This document shows, one piece after another, positions 28,757-38,342 of a stretch of DNA of 64,000 bases (the first letter of the stretch is position 1; each line of letters opens with the position of its first letter). Origin of the DNA: Waddlia chondrophila WSU 86-1044. Its GTDB lineage: Bacteria > Chlamydiota > Chlamydiia > Chlamydiales > Waddliaceae. The notes under the pieces were generated by a model, which had not been told where the DNA came from, did no database searches, and saw only the letters and a program-made list of their open reading frames with translations. The position numbers and the translations under genes were made by a program. The DNA is taken from assembly GCF_000092785.1 (NCBI RefSeq), contig NC_014225.1:1191340-1255339 (forward strand). Reading direction: 5' to 3'.

Positions 28757-29424
28757 TTTTAAAAGCAAAAAATATCCACAAGTCCTTCACACATCCGATC
28801 AGAACACAAATATTGAAAGGGATCGATCTAGAAGTGGAGCGAGGCGAAACCGTTTCGATTATGGGGCGTTCCGGAGAAGGCAAATCTACCTTGCTGCACA
28901 TTCTGGGAACACTTGAAAAAGCGTGCCAAGGTCAATTGGAAATTGCAGGCTTTGACGCAGCGGCATCCAACCAAACAGCGATACGCAGCAAGCATATTGG
29001 ATTTGTGTTTCAATCATTTCATCTTCTGGAAGATTGCACGACATTGGAAAATGTGTTGATGTCAGCGCGGATTGCACGCCGCTCCACATCGCCAAAGTCA
29101 GAAGCTTTCCTCTATGCAGAGCATTTGCTGGAAAAGGTCGGCCTCGGAGAAAGAATGTTTCACAACGTCAAACTCCTTTCTGGAGGAGAGAAGCAACGCG
29201 CAGCCATTGCACGGGCGCTTTGCAATGATCCCGATCTAATTTTTGCAGATGAACCTTCCGGAAACCTCGATCAGCGAAATGCTGAATTGATCTATGAAAT
29301 TCTTTTTTCATTTGTGAGTGATAAGAAAAAATCCCTCATTACCGTTACGCACGACGACACATTGGCAAAGATGTGCCGAACCCAATACCAACTCCAAAAC
29401 GGCTTGCTGGAAAAGCAGACTTGA
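28753..29424 (+). CDS. lolD: ABC transporter ATPase, LolD type
   Basis: The 223-residue ATPase has Walker A GRSGEGKST (38-46), the signature LSGGE (142-146) and Walker B LIFADE (162-167), followed by PSGNLDQ and the switch His in VTHDD. This is the typical LolD/MacB-type subfamily (SGNLD). The start ATG overlaps the permease stop (ATGA), so the two should form one transporter, likely a homodimeric permease since only one permease gene is present. Confidence 0.92.
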   Translation: MILKAKNIHKSFTHPIRTQILKGIDLEVERGETVSIMGRSGEGKSTLLHILGTLEKACQGQLEIAGFDAAASNQTAIRSKHIGFVFQSFHLLEDCTTLENVLMSARIARRSTSPKSEAFLYAEHLLEKVGLGERMFHNVKLLSGGEKQRAAIARALCNDPDLIFADEPSGNLDQRNAELIYEILFSFVSDKKKSLITVTHDDTLAKMCRTQYQLQNGLLEKQT

Positions 29425-29450
29425 CAGACTGATTGATTTCCTCTCTAATC

Positions 29451-30899
29451 ATGCATATGGTAAATCGATTAGAAGAAGGCCTTCCATTTTCAGATTCCTT
29501 GCTGTGGAAGCTGCAACGAAACGCTTATCAACACAGCGGACCAAGAGCTTGGAAAATTTCAAACAACCCCTATATTGCAAGAGCCTATGCATGGCAAACG
29601 ATCGCAGCAATCAGAGATTGGCAATCAGAGCTCGATCCTAATGAACCACTCTACATCGTGGAAGTTGGAGCAGGCGCCGGCAGATTCAGCTATCTCTATC
29701 TAAAAGAATTGAAAAATCTGCTTCCAATCGAGCAAAAAATCTGTCTCATCATCTCAGATAATGTCGACGAATACCTAAATTTCTGGCTAAAGCACCCCAT
29801 GCTAAAGCCTTTCATCGAAGAAGGAACTCTCGATTTTGCAAATTTTGACCCCACTAAAGACTCTGACATTTCACTGCCCCTTTCTAAAAAATCAAATCCT
29901 CTGATCGCAATTACAAACTATTTTTATGCAAGCTTGCCTAACGACCTCTTCAGATATGAAGAAGGGAAGCTTTACGAAGGATATCCTGTTCTTACTTCCG
30001 AAGTGACCAAAGAAGAACTGGAAGCCGACCCTAAAAAGATGAAAAACGTCGACGTCATGTTTGCCCCTAAACCAGTGGAACAACTCCCGAGGTACCCTCA
30101 CGACCCAGGATTTGACGAGGTGCTGCAATCGTTCCGCACCTGCCTGCCTGATGGGACTCCATTTTTACTTCCAATAGATGCTTTTCGAACAATAAGAAAT
30201 TTAAAAGCTCTTGCTTCCGACCGTTTGCTAATCATCAACGGCGACAAAGCCTTTCATACACCTGAAGAACTCGCAGCAAACTGCGACCATCGACCTATCG
30301 TCACAGATTTCGGAGATGTCAACGTTGATGTCAACGGGTATGCGCTAAAGCTCTATACCCACTATTTAGGAGGGGAAATAGAACAGTATTCCCGTCCCCC
30401 TAAAACAGATTACCAAGATGTTTTGTTTACTCATTGGATCATTTCATTCAACAAACCGGGAACACAGTCAAAAGATCAATTCCATGCGCTTTTTGTCAAC
30501 GGATTCACCCCTTTGGACTGCCACAAACTGATCAATAAAGCACTCTCCGGAGAAGACGCATTCACGGTAGACATGGTCTTGTCCTTATTTCAACTCAGCC
30601 ACTTCGACCCCCAACTGCTTTATTTCTTTAAAAAATTAAATATCAAAAAATTAGCAACATCTCTGGAAGAGTCAAAATACCACGTCTTGTCAACAACGAT
30701 GAAAAATGTCAAACAGCACTTGTTCTGGATCAGCCATGAAGATGACGAGCTCACCTATTTATTAGCGCAAATTTTTTATTATATACGGGAATTTGATCAT
30801 TGCAAACAGCTATTGCACGATCTGATTTTTTTATCAGGCGACTCTGCACAATTTCGCTACTTTCTCGAATTAAGCTATAAAGAATCCACACTGTACTAG
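29451..30899 (+). CDS. SAM-dependent methyltransferase-like protein with helical C-terminus
   Basis: The roughly 482-residue protein has a SAM-binding motif I in IVEVGAGAGRFSYLYL (about residues 68-83) followed by an acidic strand end (IISDN). The arrangement recalls the MidA/DUF185 style of methyltransferase, but the target is unknown. The C-terminal 120 residues are helical and could be TPR-like (YYIREFDHCKQLLHDL). ATGs at 29451 and 29457 are both possible; a TTG at 29433 is less likely. It follows lolD by 26 bases but seems functionally separate. Confidence 0.75.
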   Translation: MHMVNRLEEGLPFSDSLLWKLQRNAYQHSGPRAWKISNNPYIARAYAWQTIAAIRDWQSELDPNEPLYIVEVGAGAGRFSYLYLKELKNLLPIEQKICLIISDNVDEYLNFWLKHPMLKPFIEEGTLDFANFDPTKDSDISLPLSKKSNPLIAITNYFYASLPNDLFRYEEGKLYEGYPVLTSEVTKEELEADPKKMKNVDVMFAPKPVEQLPRYPHDPGFDEVLQSFRTCLPDGTPFLLPIDAFRTIRNLKALASDRLLIINGDKAFHTPEELAANCDHRPIVTDFGDVNVDVNGYALKLYTHYLGGEIEQYSRPPKTDYQDVLFTHWIISFNKPGTQSKDQFHALFVNGFTPLDCHKLINKALSGEDAFTVDMVLSLFQLSHFDPQLLYFFKKLNIKKLATSLEESKYHVLSTTMKNVKQHLFWISHEDDELTYLLAQIFYYIREFDHCKQLLHDLIFLSGDSAQFRYFLELSYKESTLY

Positions 30900-30950
30900 A
30901 TCGTTTAAAAACTCTTGACTTATACAGAATAAATTTCAAAAATCAGAATT

Positions 30951-31994
30951 ATGGACATGCAAACTCATACAAACAGGGATAAAAAGCTTTGGTTGGCAGC
31001 CCAACTTGCTGTAATTGCAGGGCTCGTATTGACTATCATCTCTATCCTTAAGTTATGTAGTGCACAGTGTGCAGAAGGCCACAATTGGCGCCTGTTCGGA
31101 CTCCCCTTTGAAGCACTTGGCGGAACCTTTTTCACTCTTGCCGCCATTGGTCAATGGCTGTCGCGTAAAAATTTGACAATCAGCTACCTACAATTCCTAT
31201 TCCTAGGAACTGCTGTTGGTGCGGAAATTTATTTTATCTATGTGCAAAAAGTGCACATTGGGAGCTTTTGCCCCGTCTGCCTGGGAATTGCCTTCTGCTT
31301 AGCAATTGCATTTATGATACAAGGAATTAGGGTTTATCAATCCTCTCAAGAAATTCAGGAGAAGACAATGCTGACAAAATGGAAAAGTTTAACATCAACC
31401 ACAGCAATCGGTATCGGACTGCTTGTTGCGTTCTTGGGAGTTACCAAAAAAGACGCCATGCAAGCAGCCCAAAATTCGATCAAAGAGAACATCGCCTTTG
31501 GCAATCAAAACAGCAATATCGAAGTGTACCTGTTTACCGACTGGGCCTGTCCTGCCTGCCGCAAATTAGAACCAAATCTTAAGCGCATGGTTGAAAGCAT
31601 CGACGGAGACGCGAAGTTTTTCTTTATTGACCACGCCATCCATCCGGAAACACTTAATTATGTCCCCTATAACCTGTCATTTATCATTAACAATAAACCA
31701 AAATACTTTGAACTGCGCGACATGCTGACCGAACTTTCGAAAACAAATAGCTCCCCTAGCGAAGACCTGATTACAAAAGAAGCCAATCAGCATGGCGTCA
31801 AATATACCGAACTCAGCTATGCAGAGATCGCGCTTGCAATCAAATATTACAAAAAACTTGGCGAGAAATTTAAAGTTAAAGGCACACCCACATTGGTGAT
31901 CATTAATACGGAAACAAAAAAAGGCAAAAAGCTTTCCGGCAACAATGAAATTACCGAAGAGAATCTGGTTAAATCTATTGAAACCTTGAAATGA
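30951..31994 (+). CDS. Vitamin K epoxide reductase-DsbA/thioredoxin fusion
   Basis: The 347-residue membrane protein fuses a VKOR domain to an extracytoplasmic thioredoxin-fold domain. The VKOR part (1-165) has helices near 15-33, 55-70, 80-98, 108-127 and 148-164, a loop pair Cys36/Cys40 and active-site CPVC (107-110). The second part has active-site CPAC (200-203) and the cis-proline in KGTPT (Pro313). The expected role is to oxidise periplasmic thiols and pass electrons to quinone, replacing DsbA plus DsbB in one polypeptide. The stop overlaps the cystathionine beta-synthase start. A likely partner is the Cys-rich envelope set encoded at 47-49 kb. Confidence 0.9.
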   Translation: MDMQTHTNRDKKLWLAAQLAVIAGLVLTIISILKLCSAQCAEGHNWRLFGLPFEALGGTFFTLAAIGQWLSRKNLTISYLQFLFLGTAVGAEIYFIYVQKVHIGSFCPVCLGIAFCLAIAFMIQGIRVYQSSQEIQEKTMLTKWKSLTSTTAIGIGLLVAFLGVTKKDAMQAAQNSIKENIAFGNQNSNIEVYLFTDWACPACRKLEPNLKRMVESIDGDAKFFFIDHAIHPETLNYVPYNLSFIINNKPKYFELRDMLTELSKTNSSPSEDLITKEANQHGVKYTELSYAEIALAIKYYKKLGEKFKVKGTPTLVIINTETKKGKKLSGNNEITEENLVKSIETLK

Positions 31995-32965
31995 CGACAA
32001 TCGCAGACACAATCGGCAGCACCCCTTTGGTAAAGCTGCAAAAAATCGTTCCTGTTCCGCATGTGTCTATCTTGGTCAAACTTGAGTTTTTCAACCCAGG
32101 TTTCAGCATCAAAGACCGCATCGTCAATCACATCATTTCCGATGCTGAAAAGCAGGGACTTCTAAAACCTGGAGGGACGATTATAGAAAACACCTCCGGC
32201 AATACCGGCGCCGCAGTGGCCATGCTGGCTGCAATCAAAGGATACAAAGCGATCCTGACGATGCCGGCAAAAGTGAGTCAGGAAAAACAAAACAGCCTAA
32301 AAGCTTATGGCGCAAAGATTGTGGTCTGCCCCACAGAGGCAGCTCCCGATTCTCCTGAACATTATGTGAATGTAGCAAAAAAATTGGAAAAAGAAACTCC
32401 CAACAGTTTCCGTATTGATCAGTACGATAACCCAAAAAATTCCGAAGCGCATTATCTAACAACAGGCCCTGAAATCTGGAAGCAAACGCAAGGAAAAATC
32501 GACTATTTTATCGCAAGCGCCAGTACAGGCGGAACTATCTCAGGGATAGGCAGGTACTTAAAAGAGCGCAACCCCCAAATAAAAGTTGTGATGCCAGATC
32601 CCATCGGTTCCATCTACTACCCTTACTTTAAAACAGGAGCCATTCCCAAAAACGCCAATTGCAACTATCTGCTTGAAGGGATCGGTGAAGATCATCTTGC
32701 AAAAGCGCTGGATATGTCTGTAGTTGATGATGTGATCCAAGTCCCCGACAAAGGAGCTTTTTTAACCTGCCGAAAACTTGCAACTGATGAAGGCATCCTT
32801 GCAGGAGGATCGAGCGGAGCAAATGTCTGGGCTGCTCTTGAAATCGCCAGTAAACAAACCACTCCCACAACAATTGTCACAATCGCCCCGGATGCGGGAG
32901 TAAAATATCTCAGCAAAATTTTCAATGATGAATGGATGAAAGAGCACGTCTGCAATGAAATTTAA
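31991..32965 (+). CDS. Cystathionine beta-synthase (cysteine synthase fold)
   Basis: The 324-residue PLP enzyme has the Schiff-base Lys41 in GFSIKDR, the substrate loop TSGNTG (68-73) and the PLP-phosphate loop STGGTISG. Details such as RIDQYDNPKNSEAHY, PDPIGSIYY and LLEGIGED resemble cystathionine beta-synthase more than O-acetylserine sulfhydrylase. It lacks a regulatory CBS-pair domain and a haem N-terminus. It is sandwiched with four- and eleven-base overlaps between the VKOR fusion and a gamma-lyase-type gene, which fits homocysteine-to-cystathionine conversion. A cysteine synthase role remains possible. Confidence 0.82.
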   Translation: MTTIADTIGSTPLVKLQKIVPVPHVSILVKLEFFNPGFSIKDRIVNHIISDAEKQGLLKPGGTIIENTSGNTGAAVAMLAAIKGYKAILTMPAKVSQEKQNSLKAYGAKIVVCPTEAAPDSPEHYVNVAKKLEKETPNSFRIDQYDNPKNSEAHYLTTGPEIWKQTQGKIDYFIASASTGGTISGIGRYLKERNPQIKVVMPDPIGSIYYPYFKTGAIPKNANCNYLLEGIGEDHLAKALDMSVVDDVIQVPDKGAFLTCRKLATDEGILAGGSSGANVWAALEIASKQTTPTTIVTIAPDAGVKYLSKIFNDEWMKEHVCNEI

Positions 32966-34103
32966 AACGCTAGCCATTCACAAAGGGTCTAAGCCAGATG
33001 CCGAAACAGGGGCTGTCATGCCGCCTGTCTACTTGACAAGTACATTTGAACAAAACACTCCAGGACAAACACGAGGCTACGACTACACAAGAGGAGGAAA
33101 TCCCAATTTTACACGGCTGGAAAGCCTCTTAGCCTCATTGGAAAACGGGAAATACGCAACTGTTTTCTCTTCAGGATTAGGGGCGCTGTCGGCAATGGCA
33201 GCCATGCTAAAGTCCGGAGATCAAGTGGTCGCCTTAAATGGCCTCTATGGAGGAACCTACCGATTCTTCACACAAATCATGCAGAAGCAAGGAATCGCTT
33301 TCGAGGTGATCGACGTTAAGGACATTGATCGCGCCCTCGCTCAAAAACCCGCCTGGCTTCTATTTGAAACGCCGACAAATCCCTTACTGGACATCTATGA
33401 TATCAAGCGGCTTTGCGCTCATGCAAATGCATTAGGAGTTTTAACCATCGTCGACAATACCTTTGCAACGCCCTATTTCCAAAATCCCTTGCAACTAGGC
33501 GCAAGCGTTGTTTGGCATAGTACAACAAAATACATCGGAGGCCATTCAGATGTTGTCGGAGGCGCTCTCATCACCAACAGCCAACAACTCAATGAACAGT
33601 TTTCTTTCAACCGTCTGTCAATCGGAGTCAACCCAAGCCCGTTCGATGCATGGCTGACGATGAGAGGGGTTAAAACACTTGCCCTCAGAATGGAACAACA
33701 TCAAAAGAACGCGCTGGCGCTGGCCGATTTTTTATCCGGGCATCCACTGGTCAAAAAAATTTATTATCCCGGGATCGAGACCCATCCAAACCATGAAGTT
33801 GCAAAACAGCAAATGTCCGGATTCAGCGGAATCGTATCAGCAGAATTCAACCTTTCTCTTGAACAAACATTAAAACTGATCAGCCGCTTCTCCTTGTTTA
33901 CACTTGCTGAAAGTCTAGGAGGAGTCGAATCATTGGTCAATCATCCGGCAACCATGACCCATGCATCAATTCCAAGGGAAAAAAGACTTAAAATGGGAAT
34001 TTCGGATGGACTGATCCGTTTTTCCCTTGGAATCGAAGATGCTGAAGACCTTATTAAAGATGTCAAAACTCAATTGGAAAAATTTTCTTTGAATCCATCA
34101 TGA
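32955..34103 (+). CDS. Cystathionine gamma-lyase/gamma-synthase family enzyme
   Basis: The 382-residue PLP enzyme of the Cys/Met metabolism family has its PLP lysine at Lys192 in HSTTKYIGGHSDVVGG, with SSGLGALSA, GLYGGTYR and VDNTFATPYFQNP. The ESLGGVESLVNHPATMTHAS region is typical of gamma-lyases and gamma-synthases. Paired with the adjacent beta-synthase it most likely cleaves cystathionine to cysteine (reverse transsulfuration). Sequence alone does not fully separate lyase from synthase. The start overlaps the upstream gene by 11 bases, and its stop overlaps otsA (ATGA). Confidence 0.85.
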   Translation: MKFKTLAIHKGSKPDAETGAVMPPVYLTSTFEQNTPGQTRGYDYTRGGNPNFTRLESLLASLENGKYATVFSSGLGALSAMAAMLKSGDQVVALNGLYGGTYRFFTQIMQKQGIAFEVIDVKDIDRALAQKPAWLLFETPTNPLLDIYDIKRLCAHANALGVLTIVDNTFATPYFQNPLQLGASVVWHSTTKYIGGHSDVVGGALITNSQQLNEQFSFNRLSIGVNPSPFDAWLTMRGVKTLALRMEQHQKNALALADFLSGHPLVKKIYYPGIETHPNHEVAKQQMSGFSGIVSAEFNLSLEQTLKLISRFSLFTLAESLGGVESLVNHPATMTHASIPREKRLKMGISDGLIRFSLGIEDAEDLIKDVKTQLEKFSLNPS

Positions 34104-35491
34104 ATTCTGAACTTATCGTCGTTTCGAACAGACTCCCCTATTATCAAAATAAAAAGAAAGTATGGAAACGCGCAGCAGGAGGCTTAATCAACGCCGTTGA
34201 ACCGATCGTCATTGAAAGCAAAGGTACATGGATCGGATGGGACGGGAACGATTCTAAACAATTGACTCAATATCAAGTGAATCAACTGTCTTGTGAAACA
34301 CGTCAGCTGCCAGACTCTTATAAGATTAACTGCGTTCCTTTGACTAAAGAGGAAGCCAGCATCTATTACGATCACTTTTGCAATGAGACGCTCTGGGCTC
34401 TCTTCCACTATTTCTTTGAGAAATGCTCGATCAATGAAGAGTCTTGGAAGATGTACAAAATCATCAATGAACGCTTTGCTGAAATCATTAGCCAAACCGC
34501 AGCCAAAGGTGCATCCGTTTGGATCCATGACTATCACTTAATGCTGGTTCCCAGATACTTAAAACTCTTACGACCAGAACTTGATATGCACTTCTTTCTT
34601 CACACCCCTTTTCCGCACATCGATATCTATTCGATCCTTCCCTGGGGAAGAGAGATCCTTCATTCCCTTCTTCAATGTTCTTCTGTTGGTTTTCACCATG
34701 AAAGCTATTTATCCAATTTTCGAGGGGCAGCAAAACGCTTGAATGTTGAAACAAATGATTGCCAAACATTTACAAATCCGATCAGCATCGACTTTGAACT
34801 TTTTGATACTGCCAGCCGCTCACATATCGTCCAAACAAAACAAAGCGCATTCAAAGAATCAATGGGCAACATTCAGATCCTCCTTAGCATCGACCGAATC
34901 GACTATTCAAAAGGGATAAAAGAAAGGCTGCTCGCGATCGAGAGCCTTCTTAAATCCAGACCCGATTTAATTGAGAAGTTTGTCTATTACCAGCTGACGA
35001 TACCAAGTAGAGAAAATGTAGGAAGCTACCAAGAGTTAAAAAAGGAGGTCGATGAACTTGTTGGAAGAATCAACGGCTCTTACGCGACAGAGAAATGGGC
35101 TCCTATTCACTACCACTATGGCACTAAATCGTTTGAACAACTTACAGCTATTTATCTAGCCTCCGATATCTGCCTTGTCACTCCTTTAAGAGATGGCATG
35201 AATCTAGTCTGCAAAGAATTCATTGCTGCTCACTCTGATGAAAAAGGAGTCTTAATTCTATCTCAATTTGCCGGAGCAATTTCTGAAATCAACGACTGCC
35301 TGGCAGCCAACCCCTACAGCATCAACAACCTTAAGCTCGCAATCGAAACAGCATTGGAAATGCCTGAGCCTGAACGTACAGATCGAATGAAAAACATGAG
35401 AAGCTCTATTTCCAAACACAACATCCATCATTGGTGGAAAATTTGTAGAAAATATTTCAAATTGTATCCAAGAATCGGAATTTTGAAATAG
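34100..35491 (+). CDS. otsA: Trehalose-6-phosphate synthase
   Basis: The 463-residue GT20 glycosyltransferase makes trehalose-6-phosphate from UDP-glucose and glucose-6-phosphate. Motifs include VVSNRLP, the glucose-6-phosphate site in AAGGLINAVEP (a GGL loop) and GTWIGWDG, VWIHDYHLMLVPRYL, FLHTPFP, SIDRIDYSKGI, and TPLRDGMNLVCKEFIA. There is no OtsB phosphatase domain or otsB gene nearby, so the phosphatase must be elsewhere or the phosphate ester is the product used. It is the last gene of the VKOR-CBS-CGL-otsA overlapping run. Confidence 0.95.
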   Translation: MNSELIVVSNRLPYYQNKKKVWKRAAGGLINAVEPIVIESKGTWIGWDGNDSKQLTQYQVNQLSCETRQLPDSYKINCVPLTKEEASIYYDHFCNETLWALFHYFFEKCSINEESWKMYKIINERFAEIISQTAAKGASVWIHDYHLMLVPRYLKLLRPELDMHFFLHTPFPHIDIYSILPWGREILHSLLQCSSVGFHHESYLSNFRGAAKRLNVETNDCQTFTNPISIDFELFDTASRSHIVQTKQSAFKESMGNIQILLSIDRIDYSKGIKERLLAIESLLKSRPDLIEKFVYYQLTIPSRENVGSYQELKKEVDELVGRINGSYATEKWAPIHYHYGTKSFEQLTAIYLASDICLVTPLRDGMNLVCKEFIAAHSDEKGVLILSQFAGAISEINDCLAANPYSINNLKLAIETALEMPEPERTDRMKNMRSSISKHNIHHWWKICRKYFKLYPRIGILK

Positions 35492-35594
35492 TTTTGGTCT
35501 ACTCTCTAGCTTAAAATTAGTGTTTTATGATTTAATATTTGATCAATTTTAATGTTTTTTTGAAGAAAAGAAAGTAAAATTTTTAGGGTTAGCA

Positions 35595-36788
35595 ATGAAC
35601 CAAGGTTTTTTAGACCAAATCTCCAATCAGATCGAAGAGTTAAAGGGATCAGGACTGTACAAGGAAGAATACGAAATGACTTCTCCTCAAACATCTGCGA
35701 TCACAGTAACTGGTGAAAAGAAAGTATTGAATTTCTGCGCCAATAATTATCTTGGGCTCGCAAATCATCCGGAGGTTGTGGAAGCTGCGAGGGAAGGGTT
35801 TGCTAAATGGGGCTTTGGCCTTGCTTCTGTAAGATTTATTTGCGGCACGCAAACCATTCATAAGGAGCTGGAAGCATCTATCTCAAATTTTTTAAAAACA
35901 GAGGATACCATTTTATATTCCTCTTGTTTTGATGCCAACGGAGGGCTGTTCGAAACCTTGCTTGGTCCTGAGGATGCCGTGATCAGCGATTCTTTAAACC
36001 ATGCAAGCATCATTGACGGCGTACGCCTCTGCAAAGCAAAGCGATTTCGCTATAAAAATAATGACATGGCCGACTTGGAAAACAAGCTGAAAGAAGCAGA
36101 GGCCCAAGGTGTTCGCTACAAGTTAATTGCAACTGATGGTGTTTTTTCCATGGATGGGATCATTGCAAATCTAAAAGCGATCTGCGACCTCGCCGATCAA
36201 TATGAGGCCCTTGTTATGGTCGATGATTGCCATGCAGCCGGCTTTATCGGAAAAAATGGACGGGGAACCCATGAACATTGCGATGTGATCGATCGAGTGG
36301 ACATCATTACAGGAACTCTTGGCAAAGCATTAGGCGGAGCCTCCGGCGGCTACACCTCAGGGAAAAAAGAGATCATTGAGTGGCTTCGGCAACGTTCAAG
36401 GCCATATCTTTTCTCCAACTCTCTCTGCCCAGGAATCGTTACCGCATCTCTTAAAGTTTTCGACATCCTTTCCTCCTCCAGCCATCTCAGAGAAAAACTC
36501 AAAAAGAACAGCATTTATTTTCGAGAAAAAATGGAAGCCCTTGGATTCACACTTGTTCCAGGCGAACATCCGATCATTCCTGTTATGCTTGGCGACGCCA
36601 AATTGGCTCAAGAATTTGCTGCCCGCATGCTTGACCATGGCATTTTCGTGATTGGATTCTGCTATCCTGTTGTCCCTAAAGAGCAAGCAAGGATTAGAAC
36701 ACAAATGTCAGCAGCTCATTCAATGGAAGATTTGGATAAAGCAATAAAAGCATTTGAAATTGTAGGTAAAGAGCTAAACGTTATATAA
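35595..36788 (+). CDS. kbl: 2-amino-3-ketobutyrate CoA ligase (glycine C-acetyltransferase)
   Basis: This enzyme splits 2-amino-3-ketobutyrate with CoA into glycine and acetyl-CoA. The 397-residue alpha-oxoamine synthase has its PLP lysine at Lys244 in [28 protein letters not shown], the [11 protein letters not shown] loop and DDCHAAGF. The match to Kbl rather than to BioF or HemA follows from the details of these blocks and from the adjacent tdh. A 103-base AT-rich gap precedes it, so it probably has its own promoter. Confidence 0.95.
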   Translation: MNQGFLDQISNQIEELKGSGLYKEEYEMTSPQTSAITVTGEKKVLNFCANNYLGLANHPEVVEAAREGFAKWGFGLASVRFICGTQTIHKELEASISNFLKTEDTILYSSCFDANGGLFETLLGPEDAVISDSLNHASIIDGVRLCKAKRFRYKNNDMADLENKLKEAEAQGVRYKLIATDGVFSMDGIIANLKAICDLADQYEALVMVDDCHAAGFIGKNGRGTHEHCDVIDRVDIITGTLGKALGGASGGYTSGKKEIIEWLRQRSRPYLFSNSLCPGIVTASLKVFDILSSSSHLREKLKKNSIYFREKMEALGFTLVPGEHPIIPVMLGDAKLAQEFAARMLDHGIFVIGFCYPVVPKEQARIRTQMSAAHSMEDLDKAIKAFEIVGKELNVI

Positions 36789-36817
36789 TAGTCAATCTAC
36801 TATAATACGGTAATGTT

Positions 36818-37840
36818 ATGAAAAGTATATTAAAAAAGAAACCTGAAGTTGGGCTATGGATGGAAGATTCCCCTTTCCCAACATGCGGTGATCACGAAGT
36901 TTTGATCAAAATCCGCAAGACATCGATCTGCGGCACAGACCTGCATATCTATCAATGGGATCAATGGGCCCAAAAAAACGTTCCGGTTCCTTTAATCGTC
37001 GGGCACGAGTTTGTCGGAGATATTGTTGAAGTCGGCAAAGCTGTCAAAGGGCTTAGTATTGGCGACAGAGTCAGCGGAGAAGGCCACATCACATGCGGCC
37101 ACTGCCCGAATTGCCGTAAAGGATTGAAACATCTCTGCATCAATACACGTGGAATCGGCTATCATAAGACCGGTTGTTTTGCTGAATATTTTGCACTTCC
37201 CGCAGAAAATGTCTTTGTTCTACCAGAAAAAGTTGAAGACCGCATTGCAGCCATTTTCGATCCATTTGGAAATGCCGTCCATACAGCTTTAACCTTTAAT
37301 CTAACCGGTGAAAATGTTTTGATTACAGGAGCAGGCCCTATTGGAGTGATGGCTGTTGCAATCGCTAAAAAAGCTGGGGCAAGAAATATCATCATCACCG
37401 ATATCAATGACTACCGTCTCGATCTTGCAAAAAAAGTTGGCGCCGATGCTGCAGTGAATGTTTTAAACACCTCTCTGGAAGACGCGATGGCTGCTCTGGA
37501 AATCCGGCATGGATTTACCGTTTGTCTTGAAATGTCAGGAAATCCGCAAGCATTTGCCACTCTTTTACATCATGCACGCCATGGAGCTAACATTGCACTA
37601 TTGGGGATACTTCCTCCAAATACCGTGATCGACTGGGATTTGGTGATCTTTAAGATGTTAACGATCAAAGGGATTTACGGAAGAGAAATCTTTAAAACGT
37701 GGTTTCAAATGGTTGATCTTGTTGCTAGCGGACTTGATTTAGCTCCAATCATCACTCACGAATTTGATGTCGATGACTTTGAAAAAGGTTTTGAAGCGAT
37801 GCAGTCTGGCAACTGTGGAAAAGTGATTTTAAATTGGTAG
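36818..37840 (+). CDS. tdh: L-threonine 3-dehydrogenase
   Basis: This zinc medium-chain dehydrogenase oxidises L-threonine to 2-amino-3-ketobutyrate, the substrate of kbl. Catalytic zinc ligands are Cys38 (SICGTDLH), His63 and Glu64 (GHEF). The structural zinc cysteines are 93, 96, 99 and 107. The nucleotide fold has [11 protein letters not shown]. The 340-residue length is exactly typical. A TATAAT sequence (36801-36806) in the 29-base gap after kbl could be an internal promoter, though no good -35 box is visible. Confidence 0.96.
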   Translation: MKSILKKKPEVGLWMEDSPFPTCGDHEVLIKIRKTSICGTDLHIYQWDQWAQKNVPVPLIVGHEFVGDIVEVGKAVKGLSIGDRVSGEGHITCGHCPNCRKGLKHLCINTRGIGYHKTGCFAEYFALPAENVFVLPEKVEDRIAAIFDPFGNAVHTALTFNLTGENVLITGAGPIGVMAVAIAKKAGARNIIITDINDYRLDLAKKVGADAAVNVLNTSLEDAMAALEIRHGFTVCLEMSGNPQAFATLLHHARHGANIALLGILPPNTVIDWDLVIFKMLTIKGIYGREIFKTWFQMVDLVASGLDLAPIITHEFDVDDFEKGFEAMQSGNCGKVILNW

Positions 37841-37843
37841 AAG

Positions 37844-37865
37844 GGAAGGGATAGTCATCCCTTCC
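37844..37865 (+). terminator. Bidirectional hairpin between tdh and the Inc-like gene
   Basis: GGAAGGGAT (37844-37852) pairs perfectly with ATCCCTTCC (37857-37865) around an AGTC loop, between two convergent genes. It has no T-tract on either strand. Confidence 0.5.
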
Positions 37866-37877
37866 TCCAAAAGAACT

Positions 37878-38243
37878 CTAGGCAATCAAGTTGGCGATAG
37901 GGCGCGCAAAAATTGTTCCACGAACAATTTTCTCATGAGGTTTGATTGATTGTGCGAAATCTGAAGCCTCACTTAAGAGTCTGCCGCCAACATTGCGATC
38001 AGCAATATGTTGGACATTATCGAGCATCCGATAACAATCAAACAGAGCAAGCGCTGTCAACCCCATTACAAACAAGCCTACTGGGCCACTGAAAAGGGCG
38101 CTTGCGACAGTTGCTACAATTAAAGCAACAGTTGCCACTTTGCCCCATTGGCAAGCTGTGCTCAAATTTCCTGCATTCTTAAAGTTAGAATTTCCTGTAT
38201 AAGCAGCTTTAAAGTCTGCTGCTAAATCATTAATAATTGCCAT
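37878..38243 (-). CDS. Small Inc-like protein with paired hydrophobic segments
   Basis: A 121-residue protein starting MAIINDLAADFK. The ATG at 38241-38243 is chosen because GGAG lies six bases upstream; a longer frame upstream would add an unlikely AT-rich extension. Two adjacent hydrophobic helices (about residues 33-50 and 54-70) are joined by a very short turn (SGPVG). This bilobed hydrophobic domain is the hallmark of chlamydial inclusion-membrane (Inc) proteins. There is no signal peptide. Inc status is inferred from the hydropathy pattern only. Confidence 0.65.
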   Translation of the reverse strand: MAIINDLAADFKAAYTGNSNFKNAGNLSTACQWGKVATVALIVATVASALFSGPVGLFVMGLTALALFDCYRMLDNVQHIADRNVGGRLLSEASDFAQSIKPHEKIVRGTIFARPIANLIA

Positions 38244-38342
38244 TAATAACTCCAAATGTTTATTTAAAAATCCTAAATAAATAGATATTCTAATAAAAAT
38301 AAAATATTTTAGCAATTTAAAAAAAATATTCCAACAATATGA

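Noticed and set aside
31991-32965. Calling the PLP enzyme plain cysteine synthase (CysK)
   Set aside because: The mid-region motifs and the adjacent gamma-lyase-type gene fit cystathionine beta-synthase better, although CysK activity is not excluded.
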